DNA of 19,268 nucleotides from an uncultured Lachnospiraceae bacterium (GCA_910585075.1 CAJUED010000064.1:1-19268); one strand, 5' to 3'; positions 1-6,485 are shown, counted from the stretch's first letter. Translations and numbers: made by a program. Notes: generated from the letters alone by a model not told the origin.

Positions 1-41
1 TTTTTCATCTTCCGTCTGCGCACTGCTCATTGCCTTCGCGG

Positions 42-211
42 ACATTATATCATGTCAGCAGGAAATCAAGCGCGAACAAAGTGAGCATTTGATTTCACCT
101 GACATGATATAATGTGCTTTATAAGCACAAAAAATCTTTGAGCGTGAAGCGCGGCAGCCGCATAGCGGCTGGATTTTTGAGTGTATTATACCATGTACAG
201 GGGAACAAATC
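42..211. repeat. Palindromic repeat region with three related arms
   Basis: Arm 1 (42-69) and arm 2 (89-115) form a nearly perfect inverted repeat of about 27 bp around a 19-bp loop; the core is ACATTATATCATGTCAG against CTGACATGATATAATGT. A degenerate third arm at about 183-211, in the direct orientation of arm 1, could pair with arm 2 instead. Between arms 2 and 3 lie two perfect small hairpins: TGTGCTT-TAT-AAGCACA (113-129) and CAGCCGC-ATA-GCGGCTG (155-171). No ORF of note crosses the region and no U-tract follows any stem, so it does not look like a simple terminator. It resembles the dispersed palindromic (REP/MITE-like) elements of Lachnospiraceae genomes. The first 41 bases and 212-390 show no gene, only the leader of the next gene. 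Confidence 0.7.
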
Positions 212-316
212 CATAAGGGCAGTTATCTGTTATCGGTAGGAAGCGGAATCAGTCAAAGTGAAAAATGAAGATATTTTACAAGACGCAGTTAGCAATAAGC
301 GATAAAATGGCTATGT

Positions 317-384
317 TAAATTCAATTTTTCACAGACAAATTTGTGCTGGCGCCCAGATTTGCAGACGATTGGCAACAGGAAGG
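317..384 (+). repeat. Leader repeat, copy 1 (upstream of AraC-type gene)
   Basis: This segment contains TTTGTGCTGGCGCCCA within a quasi-palindrome (CAAATTTG, ten-base loop with GGCGCC, then CAGATTTG). It ends directly at the AGGAAGG ribosome binding site of the AraC-type gene. A closely similar copy on the minus strand (6391-6468) sits in the same place relative to the rhamnosidase start. The identity begins at about 336 and continues imperfectly up to the ATG. In-frame translation through the repeat is probably accidental. Confidence 0.7.
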
Positions 385-390
385 TATTGT

Positions 391-1299
391 ATGAAGAAAG
401 AAATAAGAACTGTGGTGTATGATGACGAGTTAAGGATTGAAGCATACCGGTTTGAGGGGATTGTGCAGCCCTTTCCCAGCCACTTCCACGAGCATTATGT
501 CATAGGCTTTGTGGAAAAAGGGGAGCGGGTGCTTTCCTGCATGGGCAGGGAATATGCTATAGAAGAAGGCAGTATCGTGCTTTTCAATCCGGGGGAGAGT
601 CATGCCTGTGTCCAGAGTGACGAAGGGACATTTGACTATCGGGGCTTCAACATTCCTAAGGAGGTTATGCTTGATTTGGCGGAGGAAGTCACCGGGAAAA
701 AATCGGTTCCCGGCAGAAAGCGGGAACTGATTGGCTTATCGGAAAATGTTATCGTTGATGAGGAGGCAGCCTGCAATCTGCGTCTGCTTCATGAGATGGT
801 CATGAAAGGGACGGGGGAGCTGGGGAAGGAAGAAACCCTGCTGCTTTTGATTGAGCATCTTATCCGCAATTACGGACAGCCCTTTGAAAGCTGTATCCCG
901 GATTGCAGGCAGGAGATTGAAAAAGCCTGCAAATACATGGAAAGACATTTCACGGAGCGCCTCTATTTAGACCAAATCTGTAGCTGCGTGGGGCTCAGTA
1001 AGTCAACACTGCTGCGAGCTTTTACAAAAGAAAAAGGGGTTACGCCGTACCGTTACCTTGAGACAATCCGTATCAATGAAGCCAAAAGATTGCTGTCCGA
1101 AGGGATTCCCCCGGTGGAGGCGGCAATTCGGACAGGTTTTTCGGATCAAAGCCACTTTACAAATTATTTTAATCAGTTCATAGGACTTGCACCGGGGACT
1201 TACCGTGAAATATTCTCGGAAAAAGATGGGGATGGAAAGCAGGAGGATAAACTCTCCAAAAAACCGGAGGATAAATCCTCAAGAAAGAAGGAAGGTTAG
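391..1299 (+). CDS. AraC-family transcriptional regulator, cupin N-terminus
   Basis: This is a cytoplasmic DNA-binding regulator of 302 residues. Residues about 25-75 form an AraC-type cupin (HFHEHY at 31-36, then NPGESH at 66-71). Residues about 175-276 carry the two helix-turn-helix units (LDQICSCVGLSKSTLLRAF, then a second helix ending in TGFSDQSHFTNYFNQF and a GLAPGTYR finish). The reading frame is open from 265, but the start at 391 is preferred: it has AGGAAGG seven bases upstream and begins just before the conserved cupin, while the 42-residue extension runs through a palindromic repeat. The tail after residue 278 is a Lys/Glu/Asp-rich stretch with a repeated DKxSKK/EDKSS pattern, not typical of the family. 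The DUF2000 gene starts three bases after the stop, so the pair is cotranscribed; AraC-DUF2000 pairs are common in Firmicutes. The ligand and targets are unknown. Confidence 0.93.
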   Translation: MKKEIRTVVYDDELRIEAYRFEGIVQPFPSHFHEHYVIGFVEKGERVLSCMGREYAIEEGSIVLFNPGESHACVQSDEGTFDYRGFNIPKEVMLDLAEEVTGKKSVPGRKRELIGLSENVIVDEEAACNLRLLHEMVMKGTGELGKEETLLLLIEHLIRNYGQPFESCIPDCRQEIEKACKYMERHFTERLYLDQICSCVGLSKSTLLRAFTKEKGVTPYRYLETIRINEAKRLLSEGIPPVEAAIRTGFSDQSHFTNYFNQFIGLAPGTYREIFSEKDGDGKQEDKLSKKPEDKSSRKKEG

Positions 1300-1302
1300 A
1301 GA

Positions 1303-1725
1303 ATGGATTTACAGAATGAAAAATGTGTCATGGTGATTGATGAAACTCTGCCGCTTGGCATCATAGCCAACACAGCGGCTATCATGGGAATCACGCTGGG
1401 GAAACAAAAACACGAGGTTGTAGGCGCAGATGTGTATGATAAGACGGGCAACGGCCACTTGGGAATCATTGCATTTCCGGTGCCAATCTTAAAGGGAAAT
1501 CCGGATGTAATCAAGGCCATTCGTGAGAAGCTGTATGAACCGGAGTTTTCGGATTTGACGGTGGTGGACTTTTCTGATTTGGCGAAAGGGTGTAAAACCT
1601 ATGATGAATTTACACGGAAGATGCAAGATACTTCCGAAACGGAACTGAATTATTTGGGGATTGCCATCTGCGGCGCGAAAAAGAAGGTCAATAAACTGAC
1701 CGGAAGCATGGCATTGCTGCGATAA
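1303..1725 (+). CDS. DUF2000 family protein
   Basis: This 140-residue soluble protein matches the DUF2000 family by its opening (MVIDETLPLGIIANTAAI, residues about 10-27), the VVGADVYD segment and the closing KKVNKLTGSMALLR. From family knowledge, DUF2000 proteins share the fold of Pth2-type peptidyl-tRNA hydrolases, but no biochemical role is settled. The start at 1303 has GGAAGG six to seven bases upstream, lying in the last codons of the AraC-type gene, so the two genes are translated from one message. A strong hairpin terminator follows four bases after the stop. Nothing appears truncated. The regulator next door probably controls this gene, perhaps in response to a small ligand; that part is inference. 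Confidence 0.88.
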   Translation: MDLQNEKCVMVIDETLPLGIIANTAAIMGITLGKQKHEVVGADVYDKTGNGHLGIIAFPVPILKGNPDVIKAIREKLYEPEFSDLTVVDFSDLAKGCKTYDEFTRKMQDTSETELNYLGIAICGAKKKVNKLTGSMALLR

Positions 1726-1728
1726 CAT

Positions 1729-1752
1729 AGGGGCTGATATAAGCCCCTTTTT
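1729..1752 (+). terminator. Rho-independent terminator after DUF2000 gene
   Basis: A perfect 7-bp stem (AGGGGCT / AGCCCCT) with a six-base loop (GATATA) is followed by TTTTT. It begins four bases past the stop codon and closes the AraC-DUF2000 operon. Confidence 0.88.
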
Positions 1753-1803
1753 GAGTACCGCAAAGATTTTGTTTCATTCAAACGGGATTTCATTTCATCT
1801 GGG

Positions 1804-1830
1804 GAAAATACGCGGAGTATTTGTCGATAT
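1804..1830 (+). promoter_or_regulatory. Possible sigma-D (sigma-28) type promoter
   Basis: GAAA, a 15-base spacer and GTCGATAT match the Bacillus sigma-D consensus TAAA-N15-GCCGATAT at 10 of 12 positions. The predicted start of transcription near 1837 lies about 55 bases before the small ORF at 1891. No convincing sigma-A promoter was seen in 1753-1890. The match is by eye and could be chance. No flagellar gene is visible in the window. Confidence 0.35.
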
Positions 1831-1890
1831 AAGTAAAAGGAAAACCCTTCGGAGGTCTTCCAATATCAGGAAATCAGGAGAAGGAGGTGC

Positions 1891-2013
1891 ATGGAACGGA
1901 GTAAAAGAACAGCAGAATTTGCCCGGACTTATTATAAGGGGGCATGGACGGTTTTGAACGACAGAGAAGCCGCCGGAGAAATAACAGACAACAGAGGAGG
2001 ACTTGAAAAATGA
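1891..2013 (+). CDS. Small unrecognised protein, 40 residues
   Basis: This short ORF encodes 40 residues, beginning MERSKRTAEF and ending RGGLEK. It is hydrophilic, rich in Arg, Lys and Glu, with an aromatic patch (TYYKGAWTVL, residues 13-22). It has no signal peptide or membrane segment. Two things support it. AAGGAGG lies just upstream of the ATG, although the spacing is short. Its TGA also overlaps the ATG of the next gene by four bases (ATGA), the usual sign of translational coupling. I do not recognise the family. It could be a small partner or chaperone of the 193-residue protein, or only a leader ORF that couples its translation. Confidence 0.5.
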   Translation: MERSKRTAEFARTYYKGAWTVLNDREAAGEITDNRGGLEK

Positions 2014-2591
2014 ATGTGAATGGAATCGAAACAGCAGGTTACCGGGTGCCGGGGTATGATACAAGAAGGGCACAGCGAAATGCACCAGGAAGGGACTATG
2101 CTGCTCAGGCAAGTAACACAGTTCAGACAACGCAAATGCCCAGCGGTACATTTGAGTTACATATTTCAAATGCTAAGGATGGAAAGGCAATCGGCTCAAA
2201 GTGCGGAAATGACTATTCCCTTACGGTTTACCAGCCGAAAGACTTTGACCCTGCAAATCCGGTATATAAAGTGAAGGTATGGGATAAAAGCGGAAATGTA
2301 ACGGAGCGCATGGTGGATGTGTCAAAGGTGGATACAAAGGACTGTGATTATATTGATATGTTTGCGTATTCCAGCCATCTGTCGGCAAGTGGGGAATGCC
2401 CCGGCGCACAGTCTGCCTTTATAAGGGCAGGAGCAAACCAGCATGGTTTCGACAATAAAACCTATGATGAGTTGTTTGGAATGTCAGACTGGCTCAGCGT
2501 TGTGAAGGATGCCATGGAGACACAGTATAATGCCGGGAACCTGAAAGGGTATCTGGACTATAAGCGGTTTTGGGATTTCCTGAACAAGTAA
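2010..2591 (+). CDS. Unrecognised 193-residue soluble protein
   Basis: I do not recognise this family. The N-terminal 45 residues (opening MNVNGIETAGYRVPGYD) are polar, rich in Gln, Asn, Thr and Arg, and probably disordered. Residues about 47-105 look like a beta-rich domain (TFELHISNAKDG, SLTVYQPKDFD, YKVKVWDKSGNV). The C-terminal 60 residues look helical (YDELFGMSDWLSVVKDAMETQY, ending YKRFWDFLNK). There is no signal peptide, transmembrane segment or lipobox, and three cysteines are scattered. GAGGAGG lies eight bases upstream of the ATG, and the gene overlaps the preceding 40-residue ORF by four bases. A promoter for the following toxin-antitoxin operon starts just after its stop. The unstructured N-terminus behind a sigma-D-like promoter leaves a secreted, flagellum-related role possible, but no sequence match proves it. 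Confidence 0.75.
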   Translation: MNVNGIETAGYRVPGYDTRRAQRNAPGRDYAAQASNTVQTTQMPSGTFELHISNAKDGKAIGSKCGNDYSLTVYQPKDFDPANPVYKVKVWDKSGNVTERMVDVSKVDTKDCDYIDMFAYSSHLSASGECPGAQSAFIRAGANQHGFDNKTYDELFGMSDWLSVVKDAMETQYNAGNLKGYLDYKRFWDFLNK

Positions 2592-2594
2592 TTC

Positions 2595-2634
2595 TTGCAA
2601 TGTGCTTGCAATTCGCAGGCAAAGTGGGTATGAT
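2595..2634 (+). promoter_or_regulatory. Promoter and likely operator of the first toxin-antitoxin operon
   Basis: TTGCAA (2606-2611), a 17-base spacer and TATGAT (2629-2634) form a good sigma-A promoter. An 11-base near-direct repeat (TTGCAATGTGC at 2595, TTGCAATTCGC at 2606) places two self-complementary TTGCAA hexamers exactly one helical turn apart. The second is the -35 box. This is how a ribbon-helix-helix antitoxin operator is commonly laid out. The transcript would start close to 2640, leaving a leader of only about 15 bases that begins at the AGGAGG. Confidence 0.6.
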
Positions 2635-2654
2635 ATATGCAGGAGGCGATTGAT

Positions 2655-2960
2655 ATGGCAAGAACATCAAATGTATTCGCACGTGTGGAGCCTGAAATTA
2701 AGGAGCAGGCGGAGCAGGTACTTGAACAGCTGGGGATTCCTATGTCAAATGCAGTTGGGATGTTTTTAAGACAGGTCGTGCTTCAGCGCGGTATACCATT
2801 TGAAATGAAACTCCCGCAGGAAGTACCGGTTGCATATGGTTCACTTACCAAGGAACAGTTTGATTTGGAAATAGAAAAAGGGATGGCGGACATACAGGAA
2901 GACAGGGTCTATTCGGCAGATGCTGTTGAAGCGGAGATGAAGCGGGATTTCGGTATATGA
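2655..2960 (+). CDS. RelB/DinJ-family antitoxin
   Basis: This 101-residue antitoxin binds and neutralises the toxin encoded just downstream and represses the operon. The N-terminal RelB/DinJ ribbon-helix-helix pattern is clear: SNVFARVEPEIKEQAEQVL (5-23), then LGIPMSNAVGMFLRQV (26-41) and RGIPFEMK (45-52). Residues from about 60 onward form the acidic, partly disordered toxin-binding tail. The ATG at 2655 is chosen because AGGAGG sits eight bases upstream; an in-frame ATG at 2637 lies before that site. The last four bases (ATGA) overlap the toxin start, the standard antitoxin-first order. The second antitoxin in this window (6986-7252) belongs to the same family but is only distantly similar. 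Confidence 0.92.
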   Translation: MARTSNVFARVEPEIKEQAEQVLEQLGIPMSNAVGMFLRQVVLQRGIPFEMKLPQEVPVAYGSLTKEQFDLEIEKGMADIQEDRVYSADAVEAEMKRDFGI

Positions 2961-3289
2961 GCTGGAAGATTGTATATACGGCGGGCGCAAGGCGGGATTT
3001 GAGAAGCCTGTATGAATATATTGCAAATAACTTGTGTGTGCCGGAAACAGCAGCAGGACAGGCCAAAAGGATTATGGAGAAAATCCGAACCCTTGCTGAA
3101 ATGCCGATGCGCTATCGTCTCTATGCCGATGAACCGTGGCACAGTCAGGGACTGAGGTTTTTCCCTGTAGACAATTATCTTGTTTTTTATTTGCCGAAGG
3201 AAAATAGTAACACTGTGTATATTGTCCGTATCATGTATGGCGGCAGGGATGTCCGCAGACAATTAAAAGAATCAAAAATTGAATATTAA
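2957..3289 (+). CDS. RelE/ParE-family toxin
   Basis: This 110-residue protein has the RelE/ParE toxin layout: a first strand (MSWKIVYTAGARRDLRSL), two helices to about residue 48, then the beta-sheet core LRFFPVDNYLVFYLP (66-80) and VYIVRIMYGGRDVRRQL (87-103). RelE-branch members cut mRNA in the ribosome, while ParE-branch members poison DNA gyrase. The conserved C-terminal RIMYGGRD resembles the plasmid-stabilisation subgroup, and sequence alone does not settle the target. The start overlaps the antitoxin stop by four bases. No terminator lies directly behind it; the region is occupied by an inserted transposon-like element. Confidence 0.9.
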   Translation: MSWKIVYTAGARRDLRSLYEYIANNLCVPETAAGQAKRIMEKIRTLAEMPMRYRLYADEPWHSQGLRFFPVDNYLVFYLPKENSNTVYIVRIMYGGRDVRRQLKESKIEY

Positions 3290-3333
3290 TTTTTAGGGAA
3301 GAATCTGTTTGTTTAAAGTTGAATCAGGAAGAA

Positions 3334-3493
3334 GGGCAGGTGTAACAGTTCAGCCTTTGGCTTCACTGTTACAGAATCTGCCCATTTAAAGTCGCCGTGC
3401 GGCGAGGAGCAGATTCTCTCTCGGATTAGTTTACGCTTTCTTACGGACTTTGCAGCAAGTGCAAAGTCCTAGGCTGAACTGTTACGGGCAGGT
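3334..3493. mobile_element. Non-coding mini-transposon (MITE) with 8-bp target duplication
   Basis: The element proper is 3342-3485 (144 bp). Its ends are a perfect 15-bp inverted repeat, GTAACAGTTCAGCCT (3342-3356) and AGGCTGAACTGTTAC (3471-3485). The 8-base direct repeats GGGCAGGT abut both ends exactly (3334-3341 and 3486-3493), the mark of a transposition event. IS66-family elements typically start GTAA and make 8-bp duplications, so an IS66-type transposase acting in trans is the likely mover. There is no ORF inside. The interior is a chain of hairpins: GTAACAGT / ACTGTTAC at the left end, AGAATCTGC / GCAGATTCT (3373-3381, 3409-3417) enclosing CGCCG-TG-CGGCG, and GGACTTTGCA / TGCAAAGTCC (3445-3454, 3460-3469). 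Confidence 0.85.
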
Positions 3494-3518
3494 TCCTCCT
3501 TGGATTAGTTCATGTTGA

Positions 3519-3545
3519 CAGGCAGGGAAGATTCTTCCCTGCCTG
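3519..3545. terminator. Hairpin between convergent genes, possible bidirectional terminator
   Basis: A perfect 13-bp inverted repeat (CAGGCAGGGAAGA / TCTTCCCTGCCTG) has a single central base. It lies between the toxin gene and the 3' end of the oppositely oriented rhamnosidase gene. Neither side has a convincing U-tract, so termination is only likely, not shown. Confidence 0.4.
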
Positions 3546-3580
3546 TATCAATCCTTACATATTTGATAGCATTTTATATA

Positions 3581-6385
3581 TCATTCACATTTCTCCAGCA
3601 CAGCCTTAATTTTCTCCACCTTCTGATTGTCGAAAAACCACTTGCACATATCCACATAACCCAGCACGGAGCGGCCCATGTATTCTTCGTCGATTTCAGT
3701 CAGGTCAAGAAGGCCCTTTAATGCGTCCACAACCTCAGGCTCCTCTTTCAGCTGCCACATGGGCGTTTCAAGGGTGTAGGTCTTGCGAAGGGGCTCTGCC
3801 AGCTTATAGGACACGGTATAGGTGCCTGGCTGCAGATAACACAGACCGTCTCTCACATCCCCGAACATGGGATTGGCCTTGTCCTCAAAAATTTCCTGGG
3901 GAGCCGACGGCAACTGCAAAACAGCGCTGCCTCCAAAGGGAACGGTTACGGAGAGTGTCACATGCTCTCTGTCCGCCAGCTCCCAGCTGCATGCATATTC
4001 GCCGGAGGCGGAATTGTAGGAAGCTTCTATGGTGCGGAGCCGCCAGTTGAGCACCGGTGCAAACCTTACCTGCCTGAATCCGGGGGCTTCGTCCATACTG
4101 TTGATACCGGCTGCATGACGGAACATCCATTCCAAAACAGAGCCGTAGGAATAATGGTTCATGCTGTTCATGCTTGTGCCTGAGATAGTACCGTCGGGAA
4201 GCAGGCTGTTCCAGCGTTCCCAGACTGTGGTGGCGCCCAGTTTCACTTCATACAGCCATCCGGGATATTCTTCGTTCAGCAGCAGGCTGTAAGCCAGAGC
4301 GTCCATACCGTTGTCGGAGAGGATGTTGCTCATCAGCGGCGTACCCACAAAGCCTGTTCTCAGTTTGCCGTGGCTGAACTGGAATAACTGTAAGAGCTGC
4401 TTCTTTACCAGTTCCTCGTTTGGCGAGAGATGGTATTTCAGGGTCAGCAGCAGGGCGGTCTGGGTTTTGATGCAGCACCGTCCGGTAGGGCTGTAAAATT
4501 CTTCTTTTACAATTGCAAACTGTTCTTCCGACAATTTGGCGTAGCGTTCTTCTTCCGCCTTATATCCAAGCACATGGGCGGCTTTTGCCACAAGGCCGGC
4601 ACTGATTGCGTAGTAAAGATTTGCGATAAAGGCTTCGTCTGTTCCCCCAAGGACCTGTTCCGAACCTGCTTCCGGGTGGTCAAGAGCCAGCCAGTCGCCG
4701 AAATGGAACACATCACGCCAGCCGTGGTTGTCGCCGTCCACTTTGGTGATATAGTCAACCCAGCTTCTCATGCTTTCAAACTGGTCTTCCAGTATGCTCT
4801 TGTCCCCAAAGAAAAGATACATGTTCCAGGGGATGATGCAGGAAGCGTCCCCCCAGACACAGGCGGAATCTGTCACCCCTGAGGAGGGAATCACATGAGG
4901 CACCGCCCCGTCAAGAACGCTCTGCTCCTTTGCCATATCATACAGATATTTTGCATAGAAAGAATAGGAGTCCGTCAGGTACATTGCCGTAGGAGAGAAT
5001 ACCTGGGCGTCGCCGGTCCATCCCATACGCTCGTCACGCTGTGGACAGTCAGTGGGCACGTCCACAAAATTGCTCTTAAGGCCCCAGCGCACATTTTCAA
5101 TGAAACGGTTAATTAACTTGCTGCCGGTTTTCATAAGGCCGATTTCCTGGAAATCGCTGTACAGAGCCAGTCCCTTGAAATCCTCCTTTTTCAGCCCGGG
5201 AATGCCCTGTATCTTTACATAACGGTATCCATAAAATGTAAAATAAGGAATGATGACTTTTTCCTTACCGTCGGAAATGTAAATATATTCAGATTTTGCA
5301 CTTCTTAAATTCTCGTTATAAAAATTGCCGCCCTGGAGAATTTCTCCGGTTTGGATGTGGATTTTGGTTCCCGCAGGCTCGTGGACTTTGAGGGTAAAAA
5401 TACCCGTAGATTCCTGTCCCATATCAAAAACCAGCTCTCCGGCGGGGGTATGGATCAGTTCCACAGGGTCAAAGGTTTCATGGACTGTGACAGGCAGACT
5501 CATCCGCTCCGTGAGGGCGCCCTTAGGAGGCTCACAGAATTTGGCCTTTACGATTTCCATATCAGCCAGGGTATCATCCCGCATTTCACCGTCATACAAA
5601 TTGGAAAAGGTGATGTTACTGCGCCTTACGGACCAGCTCTCATCGGTTCCAATGGTCTCCTCAGAGCCATCCGCATATTGAATCCGCAGCTCCCCAATCA
5701 GCTTCCATTCATTTCCATAAAAGCCTACATCCTGCAGCGCGGCAAAGCCGAATCTGGCCTTATACCAGCCGTTACCCAGAAGGATGGACAGCTTCCCGGA
5801 TTCCTTAAGGAGATTTGTCATATCATAAGTTTGATATTGAACCCATTCGTTATAGTCGTTGCTGTAAGGGGTAAGATATTCCTCCCCAATGCGTTCCTCC
5901 CGGCAGGATGCTCCTTCGCCGGTCTGATAGAAAGCTTCATAAAGCCCCAGGCCGCAGACATAAAGCCTGGCACTTTTCACCGGCTTTGCCACCTCTATGG
6001 TCTTTTCAAAATAGGGATGACGCTTCTCGGTGCTGTTACAGGTAATCCATTTACCGGCCCATTCCTCCTGCATCTTTGAAGTTTCAAACCATTGAACCTC
6101 CCCGACAGCTTCTTCCCCTGCATCACTGCGGACCGTCACCGTCCAGTAATAGCGGGTGCGTGGTTTTAAGTCAAGGGAAACCGGAAAAGCGAGACTGTCC
6201 GCACCGGCATCAAAACCGGAATCAAACAGAATATCCTTCATTCCCTCGTCCGCCGCAACCTGCACTCTGGCAGATTCCTGTTTTTTCCCCTTTGCGTCTT
6301 TTACCTTCCAGGAAAAGACCGTGCGCGGCATCCGAAATCCCAGGGGATTGGTCAGACGGTTTACCTTCAGGTCATAAATTTGCAT
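3581..6385 (-). CDS. GH78 alpha-L-rhamnosidase
   Basis: The enzyme (934 residues) removes terminal alpha-L-rhamnose from plant glycosides or polysaccharides. No signal peptide is visible, so it probably acts in the cytoplasm on imported oligosaccharides. Family layout is seen in order: an N-terminal beta-sandwich (1-105), a second sandwich with the sugar-binding loop (about 125-400, GNGWYKARFGF at 204-214, DMGQESTGIF at 321-330), the (alpha/alpha)6 barrel (about 420-765), and a C-terminal beta-domain (to about 865). The barrel holds the signature DCPQRDERMGWTGDAQ (446-461), with Glu452 as likely acid, and YGSVLEWMFRH (747-757), with Glu752 as likely base. The last 65 residues are a helical extension beyond the usual end. 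The ATG at 6385 is chosen for its GGAGG six to seven bases upstream; the 45-residue upstream extension runs through a palindromic repeat. The gene stands alone, with a toxin-antitoxin module on either side. Confidence 0.93.
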   Translation of the reverse strand: MQIYDLKVNRLTNPLGFRMPRTVFSWKVKDAKGKKQESARVQVAADEGMKDILFDSGFDAGADSLAFPVSLDLKPRTRYYWTVTVRSDAGEEAVGEVQWFETSKMQEEWAGKWITCNSTEKRHPYFEKTIEVAKPVKSARLYVCGLGLYEAFYQTGEGASCREERIGEEYLTPYSNDYNEWVQYQTYDMTNLLKESGKLSILLGNGWYKARFGFAALQDVGFYGNEWKLIGELRIQYADGSEETIGTDESWSVRRSNITFSNLYDGEMRDDTLADMEIVKAKFCEPPKGALTERMSLPVTVHETFDPVELIHTPAGELVFDMGQESTGIFTLKVHEPAGTKIHIQTGEILQGGNFYNENLRSAKSEYIYISDGKEKVIIPYFTFYGYRYVKIQGIPGLKKEDFKGLALYSDFQEIGLMKTGSKLINRFIENVRWGLKSNFVDVPTDCPQRDERMGWTGDAQVFSPTAMYLTDSYSFYAKYLYDMAKEQSVLDGAVPHVIPSSGVTDSACVWGDASCIIPWNMYLFFGDKSILEDQFESMRSWVDYITKVDGDNHGWRDVFHFGDWLALDHPEAGSEQVLGGTDEAFIANLYYAISAGLVAKAAHVLGYKAEEERYAKLSEEQFAIVKEEFYSPTGRCCIKTQTALLLTLKYHLSPNEELVKKQLLQLFQFSHGKLRTGFVGTPLMSNILSDNGMDALAYSLLLNEEYPGWLYEVKLGATTVWERWNSLLPDGTISGTSMNSMNHYSYGSVLEWMFRHAAGINSMDEAPGFRQVRFAPVLNWRLRTIEASYNSASGEYACSWELADREHVTLSVTVPFGGSAVLQLPSAPQEIFEDKANPMFGDVRDGLCYLQPGTYTVSYKLAEPLRKTYTLETPMWQLKEEPEVVDALKGLLDLTEIDEEYMGRSVLGYVDMCKWFFDNQKVEKIKAVLEKCE

Positions 6386-6390
6386 TATAA

Positions 6391-6468
6391 TCCTCCATTC
6401 TTGCCAGCAACCCGCAAATTTGGGCGCCAGCACAAATTTGTGATTGAAAAATCTATGATTTTTCAATC
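6391..6468 (-). repeat. Leader repeat, copy 2 (upstream of rhamnosidase)
   Basis: Read on the minus strand, a perfect 12-bp hairpin (GATTGAAAAATC, 3-base loop, GATTTTTCAATC; 6442-6468) is followed by CAAATTTG-N10-CAAATTTG containing TGCTGGCGCC (about 6415-6440). Then come TTGC..GCTGGCAA and the GGAGG site of the rhamnosidase. It matches copy 1 (317-384) over its central and right parts and sits at the same distance from the start codon. Copy 1 has a decayed version of the first hairpin. Confidence 0.75.
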
Positions 6469-6485
6469 TATTACCCTCCTTTTTG

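Noticed and set aside
42..115. Long inverted repeat as a CRISPR repeat or rho-independent terminator
   Set aside because: There are no regularly spaced direct repeats with unique spacers, and no U-tract follows the stem.
265..390. 42-residue N-terminal extension of the AraC-type regulator
   Set aside because: It runs through the palindromic leader repeat, and the good ribosome binding site and family start are at 391.
1751..1957. 68-residue plus-strand ORF after the DUF2000 terminator
   Set aside because: It starts with TTG inside the terminator U-tract, has no ribosome binding site, and overlaps the better-supported 40-residue ORF in another frame.
5351..6079. 242-residue plus-strand ORF opposite the rhamnosidase gene
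   Set aside because: It lies wholly antisense to a strongly supported gene, has no recognisable family and no ribosome binding site.
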